A stretch of DNA of 64,000 nt, taken from Synanceia verrucosa. Taxonomy: Eukaryota > Chordata > Actinopteri > Perciformes > Synanceiidae. Both the position numbers and the translations under genes were made by a program. Location: NCBI GenBank assembly GCA_029721515.1, contig CM056553.1:14016447-14080446 (forward strand), written 5' to 3'. The notes under the pieces were generated by a model. The model was not told the origin of the DNA, did not search any database, and saw nothing but the letters and a program-made list of their open reading frames with translations. This document shows positions 11,808 through 23,600 of the stretch, piece after piece. How positions within the stretch are numbered: position 1 is the stretch's first letter; each line of letters starts with the position of its first letter.

Positions 11808-14800
11808 CAATGAGAGAATATAGAAGAGGTTAAAGTGATCAGGATTCCACCATGTCATGTATGTAGACCCACTGAACTGACATGAGTTGACATATTCTTA
11901 AAAGCATTAAAGATATTTATTTCTTTCTCCATGCTTGATTATTTGCTGTGTCACGCTCTGTGTCTGTGATCTCACTTCTCTCTCCTTTCAAGTGTGTTGC
12001 AAGTAAGATAAATAAGTAAAATTATATACACTTTCATGCAAAATCTGTCATACAATAATACAATTATAATATATTACAGCAGGTGTTTGTGTTGTTAAAT
12101 TAAGCCTCTATTTTCAACTATAATTACATATATATTTGTTTCAGTTGAGTGAAACTGTAATGCTAATAATGCATTACAGTGCATTACAGTAATGCTAATA
12201 GTGTGAGTCTTGTGTCATATCTCTTCCTTTCATAAAGCTGAGCTTTGATGGTGGAGTTTTTCATTTTCATCCCTAATGAAAATAAACACAGGGTCAATTG
12301 ATATATTTATGTAGATGTAGATGATCTTTTTCTGAGATAACATTGCAATGAAAATATATGGCAGTACCTCATTTTAAATGAACTCTGGCCCTAGGGTGAG
12401 GCTTTCACCTTGTTACCCGAAGACCTCCATAATCTGACTCTCAAAATAGTGCTATTATGGTAAAGATGGCCTCTGAGGAGAATGATGTCACCAGAGGGGT
12501 ACTCAGGTCTCAGTAATCTGCAACCAGACCACTGGAGGCCACCAAATTCTGCACACTGTACCTTTACACACTAGATAGACAGATACATAGATAGACAGAC
12601 AGACTGATAGATAGATAGATGGATGGATAGACGGATAGATAGATAAACAGACAGACAGACAGATAAACAGATAAACAGATAGATAGATAGATAGAAACAG
12701 AACTTTGTTCCTTATAACAGTTTAAAAGTATAAAATGTCAGTAGATTAAAAGTTTTTAAGGTGCAGGTTTGAGATTGCAGCAGTCCAGTTATTTCACATG
12801 GATGGAGTTAATGGCAGTTAAGTCACTGAATCTAACTAGATGGCATCATGATGGATGGGGAATGAACAAGCTGATCTGAGATCATGTTAGGCATGAATGA
12901 CACTGAACTGGAACCACTGTGTTAAGTACAGCTGAATGGTGAATGATGGAGCTTTGTACACCGCTTTGGCATAAAAGCTACAAACAAATGTCATCCATTC
13001 ACAGTCCTGTTCAGAAGCTTTTTTTTTCTGAAATGAATTCGGGAGAGCTGCTGTACCGACTGATGCAAGTGTTTTTGTTTTGTTGGTGTGGCTTACTACA
13101 TACAGCCAAACTGATGTTGTGGCCTACATAAAGTCATAGCTTTCCTACTAGAGAGGACAGAGGCCGTGATATTAGACCAGCTCATATGGCCATAGGTTGG
13201 CATTAAGGAATTAATCTATATGTATCTGAAAAGATATATATCCACTGTCACTATGCACAAACTGCTCTGCTCCTATGAAATATTTCCCAGAATATATGTT
13301 GTAGACTACAAAACCTGCACCTTGCTGACACATTCATCTCCCTGTCTGTTCGCTCCATTTGTTTTTGCCTGCTTTCATTTCTCTACACTCTCTTGCTCTA
13401 TTAAGTGAATTCTCATCCTCTTTCTCTTTGTCTTGCTCGCTCTCACCTCATTTCACCTCCTCATTTTGTCTTTTATTTGATCTTCTCTTCAAGTTTTCTT
13501 TTCTATTTCCCGAGCCGCTCTCCTCTTGATCTATGGCTATTCGTCTGCCTCTGCTGTGTATGTCAGGGTTTTCTGTTTCTCTCCGTCTGTCTCTTTCGTT
13601 ATCTCGAACCCTCACATCTCAGTTTTTGCTCAGATAACCTCGTCCCCACTCTAACATTACTCCATCTGCTTTCATGTAGAGTTTTAAATATAAGTGTGTT
13701 TCTGTGTGTGTGTGTGTTGGTGTGGGTCTTCCGTGTTGGGTTCAATGTTTCCATCTGCTGCAGGCGTTTTGAGCTGAGAAGAGCGGAGCCCTGCTTCTTT
13801 AATAGGCTTTGCAGTTTCCACCCTTCTCTCCTATCCCTGCACATCAAAAGAAAAACACCGAAAGGGCCAATTAGGACAGCAAAAGAGCTTTATTAGGCAC
13901 ATGGCAACATGAAAACGAGTTTCTGGTTAATCCTATGCCCGAAGCATGTGTGTGTGTTGGTGTGTGACTTAGTGTAATGATGGAATTGTGATATTACAAC
14001 CTCATATCTCTTATTTCTTTACGGATTCTCACAGGAAACATCACATCCATTTGAAAAGAAATCTGCCCGTCGTTTAAGCTCCTCGGTCAGCGTTTGATCT
14101 TGAAGTGTTGCAAATTAAACCTACGTTGGAGCATTTTATTTATTTAAATAATAAGTCAATATACTGTTCAAATAAAGACACTTAATTTGCATAATATTTG
14201 CAGGCAAATGCTTTGCTACTTCAAAGATAAACAACATTTTCCATGCAATTTATCTCGGTAGACAGCTCAGCCCTGTGCTTGCCTTCAGGCCTTTGTGATG
14301 CTGGAGCCAAAGAGAGAAATGCAGATGATGAATATAGATAGCTACTTAGCGCTGACTATATGGTCAGGCCTGTATGCATCATTACGACAGCAGTGATGTG
14401 TGTCACTTGAACTAAATGACTATGACAGATGAAAAGAGAATTTCATAGAGTACACCATATTTGCCAGAGTAGCATTTTACACCACATACACTCTGACACA
14501 CTGAAATCTTAGTGAGTTTGAAGCTCTTCATTGAGCTTAAAGGATTAGTGCAACATGTTGTTTTTGTCTAAATTTCATATTTTAACTGTATTTAGCTTAT
14601 ATCAACCTGTACAATGTCAGTGTAATATAAATACGAGGGGGAGCAGGTTATGCAAATTAGTCTTTTTTTTTAATCTACGTGTTCATTACACTAATTAAGC
14701 CCTACTGGAATAGTTTCAAGCATGAAAAACTATTTGTTTTAATTATTTTTTAAACTTTTTTGGGTCAACAGAGGAACAGAAAATAAGTAATCCACTAATG

Positions 14801-17800
14801 TCTCAAAGAATTTTTTCTCCATTCTCCATTTCTCCTCTTCTTTAAATTCTTAATAAAGAAACTCAGTTCACTTGTTGTTAAATTAATCTACAACTCTGAG
14901 TTTGGTTACTTTTTGAAGTCTCTGATAAATAAATACCTGTTGCATTATTGAGGAAGCAGGAAAGATGAACAGCTTCAATTGTCTGCTAAATTAAAAAAAA
15001 AAAAACAACTTAAGTGCATGTGTAGAGAAATGGGGGTAATTTATCTTCACTGACATTCACACAGTGTGTAGTGTTTCTGTTTGTTTCACTGCGACTGGTT
15101 TGTGAAACAGAACGATGTGACACACACTGACTGCAAAAATAGTACGTCATCTGACTCTTAAGGGTGTGTGTGTGTTAGCTTGTGGTTTTTCTGTTAATAA
15201 TACATGATGCATCGCTGTGCCTTATGAGCCTCTGGTCAGTGAGTCATGGTTCACAGTTATGTCAGGCATGTGATGGATATCATATTCATCTCCTATGTGT
15301 TGAAGTCAAGCAAAGAGGAAGTTTCACTCTGGATCTGCAGTGAACTAATTAATTGGATGTTTATTTTTTTTTAATTTAGTGGTTATTAATGTTATTACAC
15401 CAATAGATGGTGTGTGTTAATCTAAGGGTTATGCATTTGTGCTGCAGAAAATCCTTGTTGTTTGACTATGTCATTACTTAATCATTTTGCAGATTTTAGA
15501 TTGTATTTGTTGTCATAGTTTCAGTCCAAAAAACATTCAGTTGATATCATATTTGCCAAGAAACTCTGGGTCTGAAATGATCCAATGAGGATGCATCTTC
15601 CCCTTCTGCTTCTTCACTCTTTCTGTTCCTTATTCAAACCTACAGGGAAAAATACTCCAACAACCCATTCAATCACAAAGAGTATTTTCCTGCGGCTCTC
15701 TCCCTCTTCCAGTATTTGTGTGTGTGTTGAATAAGACATCATGTCCCATGCTAAAGTAGTAAGCATTGAGATTAACAGCCAACCAGAAACCATGTCGATG
15801 AGGAAGACACTTCACTCAGTCTTTCTCTCTGTCTATATTTTCTCTCATTGATTCTCTTTTATCACTTTCCATCTCCCTCTCAAACTTTATCTCCTGTTTT
15901 CTCTTACTCACATCACCATTTTTTTACTCTCTCCATTTATCTGTCTCTACTTAGCGTCTCTTTTTCTCTTTCCCCTCCTCTCCCTGATGACAGATCAATG
16001 GTTGAGGTTTCTTTAATTATTCCCTCTTTCATAATGTGATGGGAGCCGGCATGAAGCTCAGCATGCATCCACTAATAATGATACAGGCGAGCGTCTGTGT
16101 GACAAGTCATTTGGACAGTGGGAGATATTAGTATTGATTTTCCTAATAGACACGTTCTTCTCTGTCCAAAGCCACGCTCCCCCTGATGAGTAATCGCCAA
16201 AGCCTGGTGTGCCGACAAGACAGTGTCATACAGCTGCATGATAGATTCTTAATCTATATCTGTTGCAGCCACCGTTTGAATTACGTGGGAGCCAGTGGAA
16301 GCTGAGCTCCCACAAGGAGGGGTATGAGCTCTTGTGAAGGCAGTAAAATCCTCCATCTGTGGGGGTCTTTACCAATATTTATTATTTTAATCACAAGTAC
16401 ATTTTTCTGACTAAAACAAACATGGTTTCCAAAACAACTAGTAACACTAAGTTTAATCCCCATGCATGTTTTTGGATGGTGGGAGGAAGCCGGAGTACCC
16501 AGAGAGAACCCACGTAGACACAGGGAGAACATGCAAACTCCACACAGAAATGCCCTGGGCCCGGGATTCGAACCCAGTATCTTCTTGCTGTGAGGCGACA
16601 GTGCTAACCACTACACCACCGTGCCGCTCTGAATTTTAATCCATTCAATATAACTTTGTTTTCATTCGCGAGACAAAGTGATACCATGGACAGCTCCTAA
16701 GTCTAACGGCTTTACAGAAGAACAGGGTGAATAAAGAAGGGTGAATAATATGAGCTATTAGGTAAGTATTCTACATGTTAGCAATTTGATCAACACATTT
16801 TGGTATGTAGGCCCTCACCAGAGGTTGGTCTGAATGTGCTGCTTTGAAGGGCTGAGCTGATTTTCTGAAGCTTCCACATACCTTAATAAAGATCTTCAGA
16901 GTTTCTTTCTCTCTCACTCTTGCTTTTTTCCCCCTCATTCTCTTTGTTCCTCCATCCTCTCCTCTGGAAATGTAGTGTTTGCATGTCCCTCTTGAGCTCT
17001 CCTCTGCCTTTTCTTTCTTGCAATGCCTCTCGCCCACTCTCCTGGCTCTTGTTACCCACTTCTTTCTCTTTCTTTTGCTCTCTACATCGCACTCTAATCT
17101 CCAGCTGGAAGCCTTCCTGGTGTGTTTCCTCCTTATCCTTCCTCATCTTTCATTGCCAAATATTTTCCCATCCCAGCCTTCGCGGCCATATTTTCTGTCC
17201 TCTTGATGCCTTGTCATCCTACCTCTTCCCACTCTTGCTGTTTGCTCCTCTCTTCCATCTCTTATCCTCTTTTTCCTCAAAAGTGTGACACAAGTCTTGT
17301 AGAACAGTCGGCAGCCATTCCCTCACATGCCTGTGGGGAAACACCAGGCAATTCAGCAGCAATGTTGCACAAAAACACGCACTCACACCAACCTCTGGCT
17401 CTTTTTCTCTGCTCCGACTTTGAAATGATTACTAGAAAGAGAAACATTTCTGTCAGTGTGTAGAAACGGGCCTGTCAAAGACCAGAGGGAGATAGAGAGG
17501 GATGGAGATTTGAGATTGGAACAAGCCGGGAACAGCGTTTGAAACGACAGGAACACTAGGCTGGTACGCTTGCAGAGATTTATAGGGAGAGATGGGCTGA
17601 TAAAGGTATATCTGTGCAGGCCGTATGCCTGGAGACAAATTTATAGATAGTAGAGAGAGATGGATTGACATGGTTTAAGGCTAAAGATGAAGTAGGGTGC
17701 AGTGAAAACCAGGAGAAATGACTTTGAAAGCCTGTAAATTTCTAAAGGCTCAGTACAGGCGGTGTGTCATACAGCAGAGCAAGCAGAGAGGAAGAGCTGT

Positions 17801-17931
17801 GTGTGGCAGGAAATGGTCATGCTTCATGGTGCTGCACACTGTTTAGATGCCACTAGAGTCCACAGAGACCTCAAATCAGCCATTCTCTCTGCCCACTGTT
17901 GGCAAATGTGCAGAATGGATGAGTGTACATA

Positions 17932-17969
<38 letters not shown>

Positions 17970-19699
17970 GCAGGGTGAAAGCGTTACACCCCACTGCTGT
18001 CCATTCTGTTTCTCTTGCTGTAGTGCAAAAAGACACCCCACACATGAGCATTTATGAGCAGATTTTCACAGAAGCAGATTGCAGTTTTTTTCTTACTCAC
18101 CAACTAAGTCTTTTCAGCTAAATCTTCCCATATGGCTCCCAAAACAATCATGCCTCGTTCATTATTCACCATCAGGAGACAAAAAGTGGCCCACTTTCGA
18201 AGCAGTTGCCACATTTGCGGCAGCATTACTACGGATGGCTGGCTTGATATAAAAGGACAGAGTGTCTGTTCTCCAAATGGACTACTGAAAACCTGGCTTT
18301 CAAACCTGACATATGCATCACTTGCAGAAGCAATTGCAACTCTATTAGACATTATGTTTTGCTCAATTTGTTGCAAAAAGAATATATGAAATGTTTTCAC
18401 CCTTGAAGCAAACTGTAACTTTGACCAAAGTTGTGTGACTGTGTGTTCCTTTTTAGTGTCTGTTATTATCAGTGAAGCATTTAGAGCAAGTAGCAAGTCT
18501 TGTTTTGTCCACAACTCAAATATATTCAGTTTACTGTCATAGGGGAATAAAGAGACCAAAAATTCATTTTGAAGATTTTTTTCCTTAAAAAATGACTCAA
18601 ACTGATTTATTGGTTATCAAAACATTTGCCTATTAGTATAATAGCTGGCAACTAATCAATCATTAGTTTCAGCTTTGTATGATTTTAGGCGTAAGTTGCA
18701 TTAGACTGCATGAGCTTGTATTGGTGTACCTAATAAAGTGGCCAGAGTAGACTGTGTATGGGAGTATATCATTTTGAAAGGAACCCCTCCACATTTACCT
18801 TTGATGGTTGCAGTAGATTTTGCTGATAGTATACATGATTTTTACTGTAGTGTGTTTTTTAAGGCACAGCACATTGTTTCTTACATGGAATTGTCTTTGA
18901 ATTTACGTCTTTCTTTTTAAATTACTTTAGACCGTATGCCTTGTTTCTATCGATCAGACTTTAATTAAAATGTAATTTCATCTAGTGTGTGAGCAACTCC
19001 CACTGCCACACACTCCTGCAGTATAATCTGACACTTGTCATGATCCCTCTATTTCTACTCTATTAAATATGTCTCATTCTTCTCCTCCTGCGCCTTTTCC
19101 TGCTTTTAATCTCTCTCTTCTTACATCCTTGACTTTAAGCCTTTTTCCCTCCGTTCTGCTCTGCCCATCTCTCTTCCTCACTTCCTTTCTTCCTGTCCTG
19201 GGATCCAATCTGCCTCCACGCTCTCCTTCCCTTCATCCATCCTCTGTTAATGTCTATGTGGGGGTATTATGGATGGATGAACAGGAATGATGAATGAATT
19301 GAATGGAGGTGTTGATGGATTGAAGTGGCCTTTTCATGAACAAACCGTGACGTTGAGGGAAATCAGAAGCGATGCACAGGGCTCTTCATAATTTCACATT
19401 TTCACAACATGTTTTCCCTTCACTGCATAATTCATATTTACCTCTCAAATCAATATTTCAGGCTGTATCTATTTGCATATTTGTCCTCCATCAGAGGGAA
19501 ACAAATGTGTTTAGGTGTGAAATGTAACAGGGCATGTTTGTTGTTGTTTTTTTTTCCTGGAGTGATTCACAGTGTTATCATTTACAAATCAATGGGTACG
19601 CTTAATTTATAATTTAGTGAGGCAACATCCTGGCGATTTCATACTGAATCACTGATGCTCTGCTTGGCTCTTGGCTTGCGGGTGTATAGGTGGGAGGGA

Positions 19700-19735
<36 letters not shown>

Positions 19736-20418
19736 TAGAGAAGGAGGGATGCAATGCCTAATGAAAAAAAGAGTTTGCAGGGAGGGAGACAGGGTGTGAG
19801 GAGAAAAAGGAGAGCCAGAGAGAGAGAAAGAGAGGAGGAGCGCCGTGATATGGAGTGAGAAAGCGTGAAAGGCGGGATGATGGGGGGGTCGTGCTGAGAG
19901 CAGCCATTGAAGGAGGAGGAGAGGGAGGATGAGTAGAGGAGAGAGGGAGAGAGGGGAGTTTTGTGTGCGATCTAGCCATCCAAACACGTGACAAAAAAGG
20001 GATACAGACCTCAGCACACAGACGCGCTTGTTTCCACGACGACGACGGCAAACATGGGGGCTGTGGTGGGTACGCTGACCATGCAGACCAAGACGAGGAG
20101 GCTGTCCAAGGGTGAGGAAAAACACATACACACACGAATGTGGACATAAACACAATGCATGCTTCTGGACAGAGAAACTTTGAACACGTGTTCTCACACA
20201 CACACACAGACACACACACGCACACGCACACACACACACACACACTCTCCAGTGCAAATACATGGTACACGTACGTGAGCTGCAGGGCAAAGACTAATAA
20301 CTGCTGGTATTTCAGTTAAGATGCAGAGAAAGAAAGAGGGCATGTGTGTATGAAAGAGAGACCAACAGGTGTTCCCAGAGGGAAAAGAGCATCTTTATAG
20401 TCTAGTATGGTGTGTGTA

Positions 20419-20462
<44 letters not shown>

Positions 20463-20564
20463 TAACCATAAGATTGTTGTTGAGCTTGTCTTTCTGACAA
20501 CAAACTGAGGATGGAGAAAGAGAAACAGCTTCTTTGATGGTGTTTGAGTTTGTGTTTGTGTTAC

Positions 20565-20629
<65 letters not shown>

Positions 20630-23600
20630 CTGCAGATGTGGACTTCAACGCTGGTAAACACACACATGTCGAAGGTATTTGTCACTCTGCTCACACACTG
20701 CGTTTCCATCTTGCTGTTACCTTGGAAGCACGGTAGCCATGGCAACAATACATGTCAAATTTGGGGCGGGAGGGGTTTGATGAGATTGGGGTATTCCTAA
20801 GTAAGTCAAGGCCATGTGAAAGAGACAGCGAGAGATGGAAACATGCAGATGTTTTATCGTTTTTTGATGAAGACCTGTTGCCTGTGAGAAATGTTTTCTC
20901 CCTTGTTCCTCATTCTAATATATAAAAGCCTTGAAACCTCATTTATGTAAATCAAACTAATCCAAACTGCTCAGATGAATGGCCATGCTGATCAGGAGAC
21001 CAGTGCCAGAGTGAAAATATCCCCTATTAATTCTGTGCAGTAATTTAAACTTATTTGTTGAGGCAGGTTATTATCTTTTTTTTCATTGCAAATTAGACCA
21101 AACAGGATGTTTTCCAAATGAGTGCATATGGCTTGCTCCATTTTTTGAATCAGCTTTTTCTCCACAAGCACAAACCAAACACTTTTCCCCCATGGGTAAC
21201 AGAAAAAGGCAAGGCGTGAATTTGTTGCTATTTTAAATAACGAGGAGATTGTAGATTCGTTTACATTTTGCAAACGTGTGAAATGTGACTCGCCCTGCAC
21301 AAAACAACAAACCAAGCCTATTTACCTCCTCAAATGTCTTGAGAAGACATGAAAGAACGGGCTGTAGAGCCGGGGCTATTTGGAGGTTGTTTGTAATTCT
21401 GGTGTTGTGTTGAGGTGCTCGAACATTTCTGGCTGTGCAGGATTAGTGCAGCATGTGCTGGTGTGTGTGCAGCCGCCCGTTCTGTGTTGTTGAAGATAAC
21501 TTGTTATCCCAGATTGTGACACTGACAGCGACACTGAAAGGGACACGGTGCACGGCTGTAATAATGTGAGATGAGATTTCTCCAATGATTGGCTCTCTGA
21601 GCACCAGCTCATCCTTGTGCTCTGGAGAACAAAGTAGTCCAGCTTTTTCCTCAATATTTTCATGCATGCTCATCTGTTCTGCTTTATTTTCAATCAGGTG
21701 TAGTTTATTACCTGGCAGCCTGCTCTGTCTGTCTGTAGTTTTCTGCCACCTGTTGTCACGTCTGCCTGGTTTTGTGTGGCGGCTGCTTTCCTTCACAGAT
21801 GTGTAGAGGTGGCCTCTGACGACTCATCTCTGCAGCATCACTCTCTCTCTCTCACCTGGCATTTTCTCCCCTCCCTGGTGAATGTTTCATTTCTTTTTCA
21901 GCCCTTGTATCTGTGTCTTCCTCATCACTCCCTGCAGCAATGGTGTCTCCTTTCCTTCTCTGTCACTCCTCTGCTTCCTCCCTTATATCTATCTTTCTTT
22001 CCTCCTCCTCCCTCCCTCCCACTGCTCAACCGCTTCCTTTTTTCCACCACTTCACATCTTTTTCACATCCTCCATAATATCCTGCTGCTTTCTCCTCTTC
22101 CTGTTGTTTACCCTCTTTCCTCCCTCCCACTCCATCTCCATGCAGGCTTCTCCTTATCTTTACTTCTAATTTTTTGCTGCCACACACTCACAATCCACAT
22201 CACATGCCACAATCTGCTCCTGGCGCCCTCATCTCCATACCTCTCTTCCCTCGCCTCTCTCTTTCATGCCTCTATTCTTCCTCTCATTTGCTCCCTTTCT
22301 CCATCACCCACGCTCCCATTAGCTGGTGTGAGTGCTTATTAAGTCATCTCGTCATTCTCCTCTCCTGGCATTCAGCAGTGTGTGTGTGAGAGAGAAAGAG
22401 TGTTTGTGTACTTCTGCAGCTCCTGAGTCTAGACATGTATTTACTCAAAAATGAATATTGGCATGCTGCTACCTATGTGTGTTTATGAGCTTTATTTGTA
22501 TTTGTATCACAGGAAGTGACATAGGTGTATAACTAGGTGTGTCATACATAAAAGCACAGAACACTGCAAACACCCTCTAGCACTTCGGTCCTCATTCACA
22601 GACTGAAGGTTAGTGAACAAGCAGATGTGCGTGAGCATGCAAGCATGGCAGTGTGTATTGTTCTATGCACACGGATGCTTCTGTGACCCTTGAAATAATG
22701 TGTTCATGTTTGTCTTGTTCGAGGGTGTGCGGCTGGATGCATGTGGTTCTCTACGTGTTGAAGTGTGTGTGTGTGTGTTGTCAAGCAGCGTGACTCAGTG
22801 GACTCTCAGTGAACCACACAAAGGCCACTCAGGGATTGGCCCTGTGTCCACTGGCTTGATGTTTACTGTGCAAAACAATGCGTCCTGGAATGTGAGCTTG
22901 AATTCTCACCCTGGAACATGATTATGTTGTGCAGCTCTTGCATGGTGCAAATAAGACTGCTGCAGTTTGAAATCTATTTTTAAAATATTCCTCCATGCCA
23001 CCAGGGAGCCTATGGCTGACAGAGGTGCTGCTCTCTTGGAGAACGTTCTCCACCATTAAAGAGTCCGGTGAGATCGAGCCCTCTCCATCGCCTCCAGGAC
23101 CACAGATTAAGCTAATTCAGATTATGCAAATGACACTCTCCGGCAAGGATTACAGGACACTGTACGAGAAGGAAAGAGAGAGCAGAGATAGGCTGGCAGA
23201 ATGAGATGAGAGTTTGGCAGAGTGAGAGATAAGAAATGGAGGAGAAAGGAGCATTCAGTGAGCAATGGAAGAAAGGAAGAGGTGGAGGAGAAAATGAGAG
23301 CTGACATTAAATACGAGAGCCAGCAGAGGAAAGTTAGGAGTTCAATGCAGTTTCTGGGCTGGAGGAAGTGTGTGTGCGTATTGAAACAAGAGGTATTTTT
23401 TGTGACAGGGTGCTGGCTGGGGAGCATGACAGGCAGTCTTTTCTGTGCTGACAGTTCAGGTCATCGCTCAATACTCTAAACTATCTCTGAAAGAAAATGG
23501 GTTCAGGGTTTTGGTCGTTGTCTTGTACGAGCTTCATAACAGATGGAAGTGAAGCTCTTGAGGTGGCTTTTTAGGTCACTTTTATCTCAGGTTTCCTCAC

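Larger units (their letters stand above)
10108..16454 (+). other. kcnip1: kcnip1 intron 1a, first part
   Basis: No coding exon seen. Contains (TG)n at 10367-10408, (CA)n at 11763-11805, a GATA/GACA array at 12571-12700, and pyrimidine tracts at 13330-13650 and 15820-15990. Confidence 0.5.
16811..20053 (+). other. kcnip1: kcnip1 intron 1a, second part, and leader of exon 1b
   Basis: No coding exon recognised. Pyrimidine tract 16900-17280, (GT)n 17934-17968, then a purine-rich (GA)n leader from 19680 to the exon 1b ATG. A 151-codon minus-strand frame at 18104-18559 has no recognisable domain. Confidence 0.5.

Noticed and set aside
13405..13896. 163-codon plus-strand open frame
   Set aside because: Arises from a pyrimidine-rich tract (Leu/Ser/Phe/Cys-rich), with no domain and no good start context.
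16560..16630. tRNA gene suggested by a Pol III B-box
   Set aside because: Part of a repeated SINE head (also at 2.5 and 29.3 kb); no cloverleaf with proper arms.
18104..18559. 151-codon minus-strand open frame, with a smaller plus-strand frame inside
   Set aside because: No recognisable domain or splice context. Complex enough to be a transposon remnant, but no terminal repeats or motifs could be identified.
18725..18745. Segment around GTACCTAATAAAGTGGCC, reminiscent of a common fish repeat tail
   Set aside because: Too short to assign an element or its borders from this window.
19649..20290. 213- and 170-codon minus-strand frames around exon 1b
   Set aside because: Antisense of the GA-rich leader and CA runs; they overlap the real kcnip1 exon 1b.
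21776..22342. 188-codon plus-strand open frame
   Set aside because: CT-rich tract giving Ser/Leu/Pro-rich low-complexity protein; typical of intronic pyrimidine bias.
22995..23204. Plus-strand frame with a charged C-terminal part (DYRTLYEKERESRDRLAE)
   Set aside because: Looks mildly protein-like, but there is no splice phase fit to kcnip1, no family match, and the charged end comes from a purine tract.
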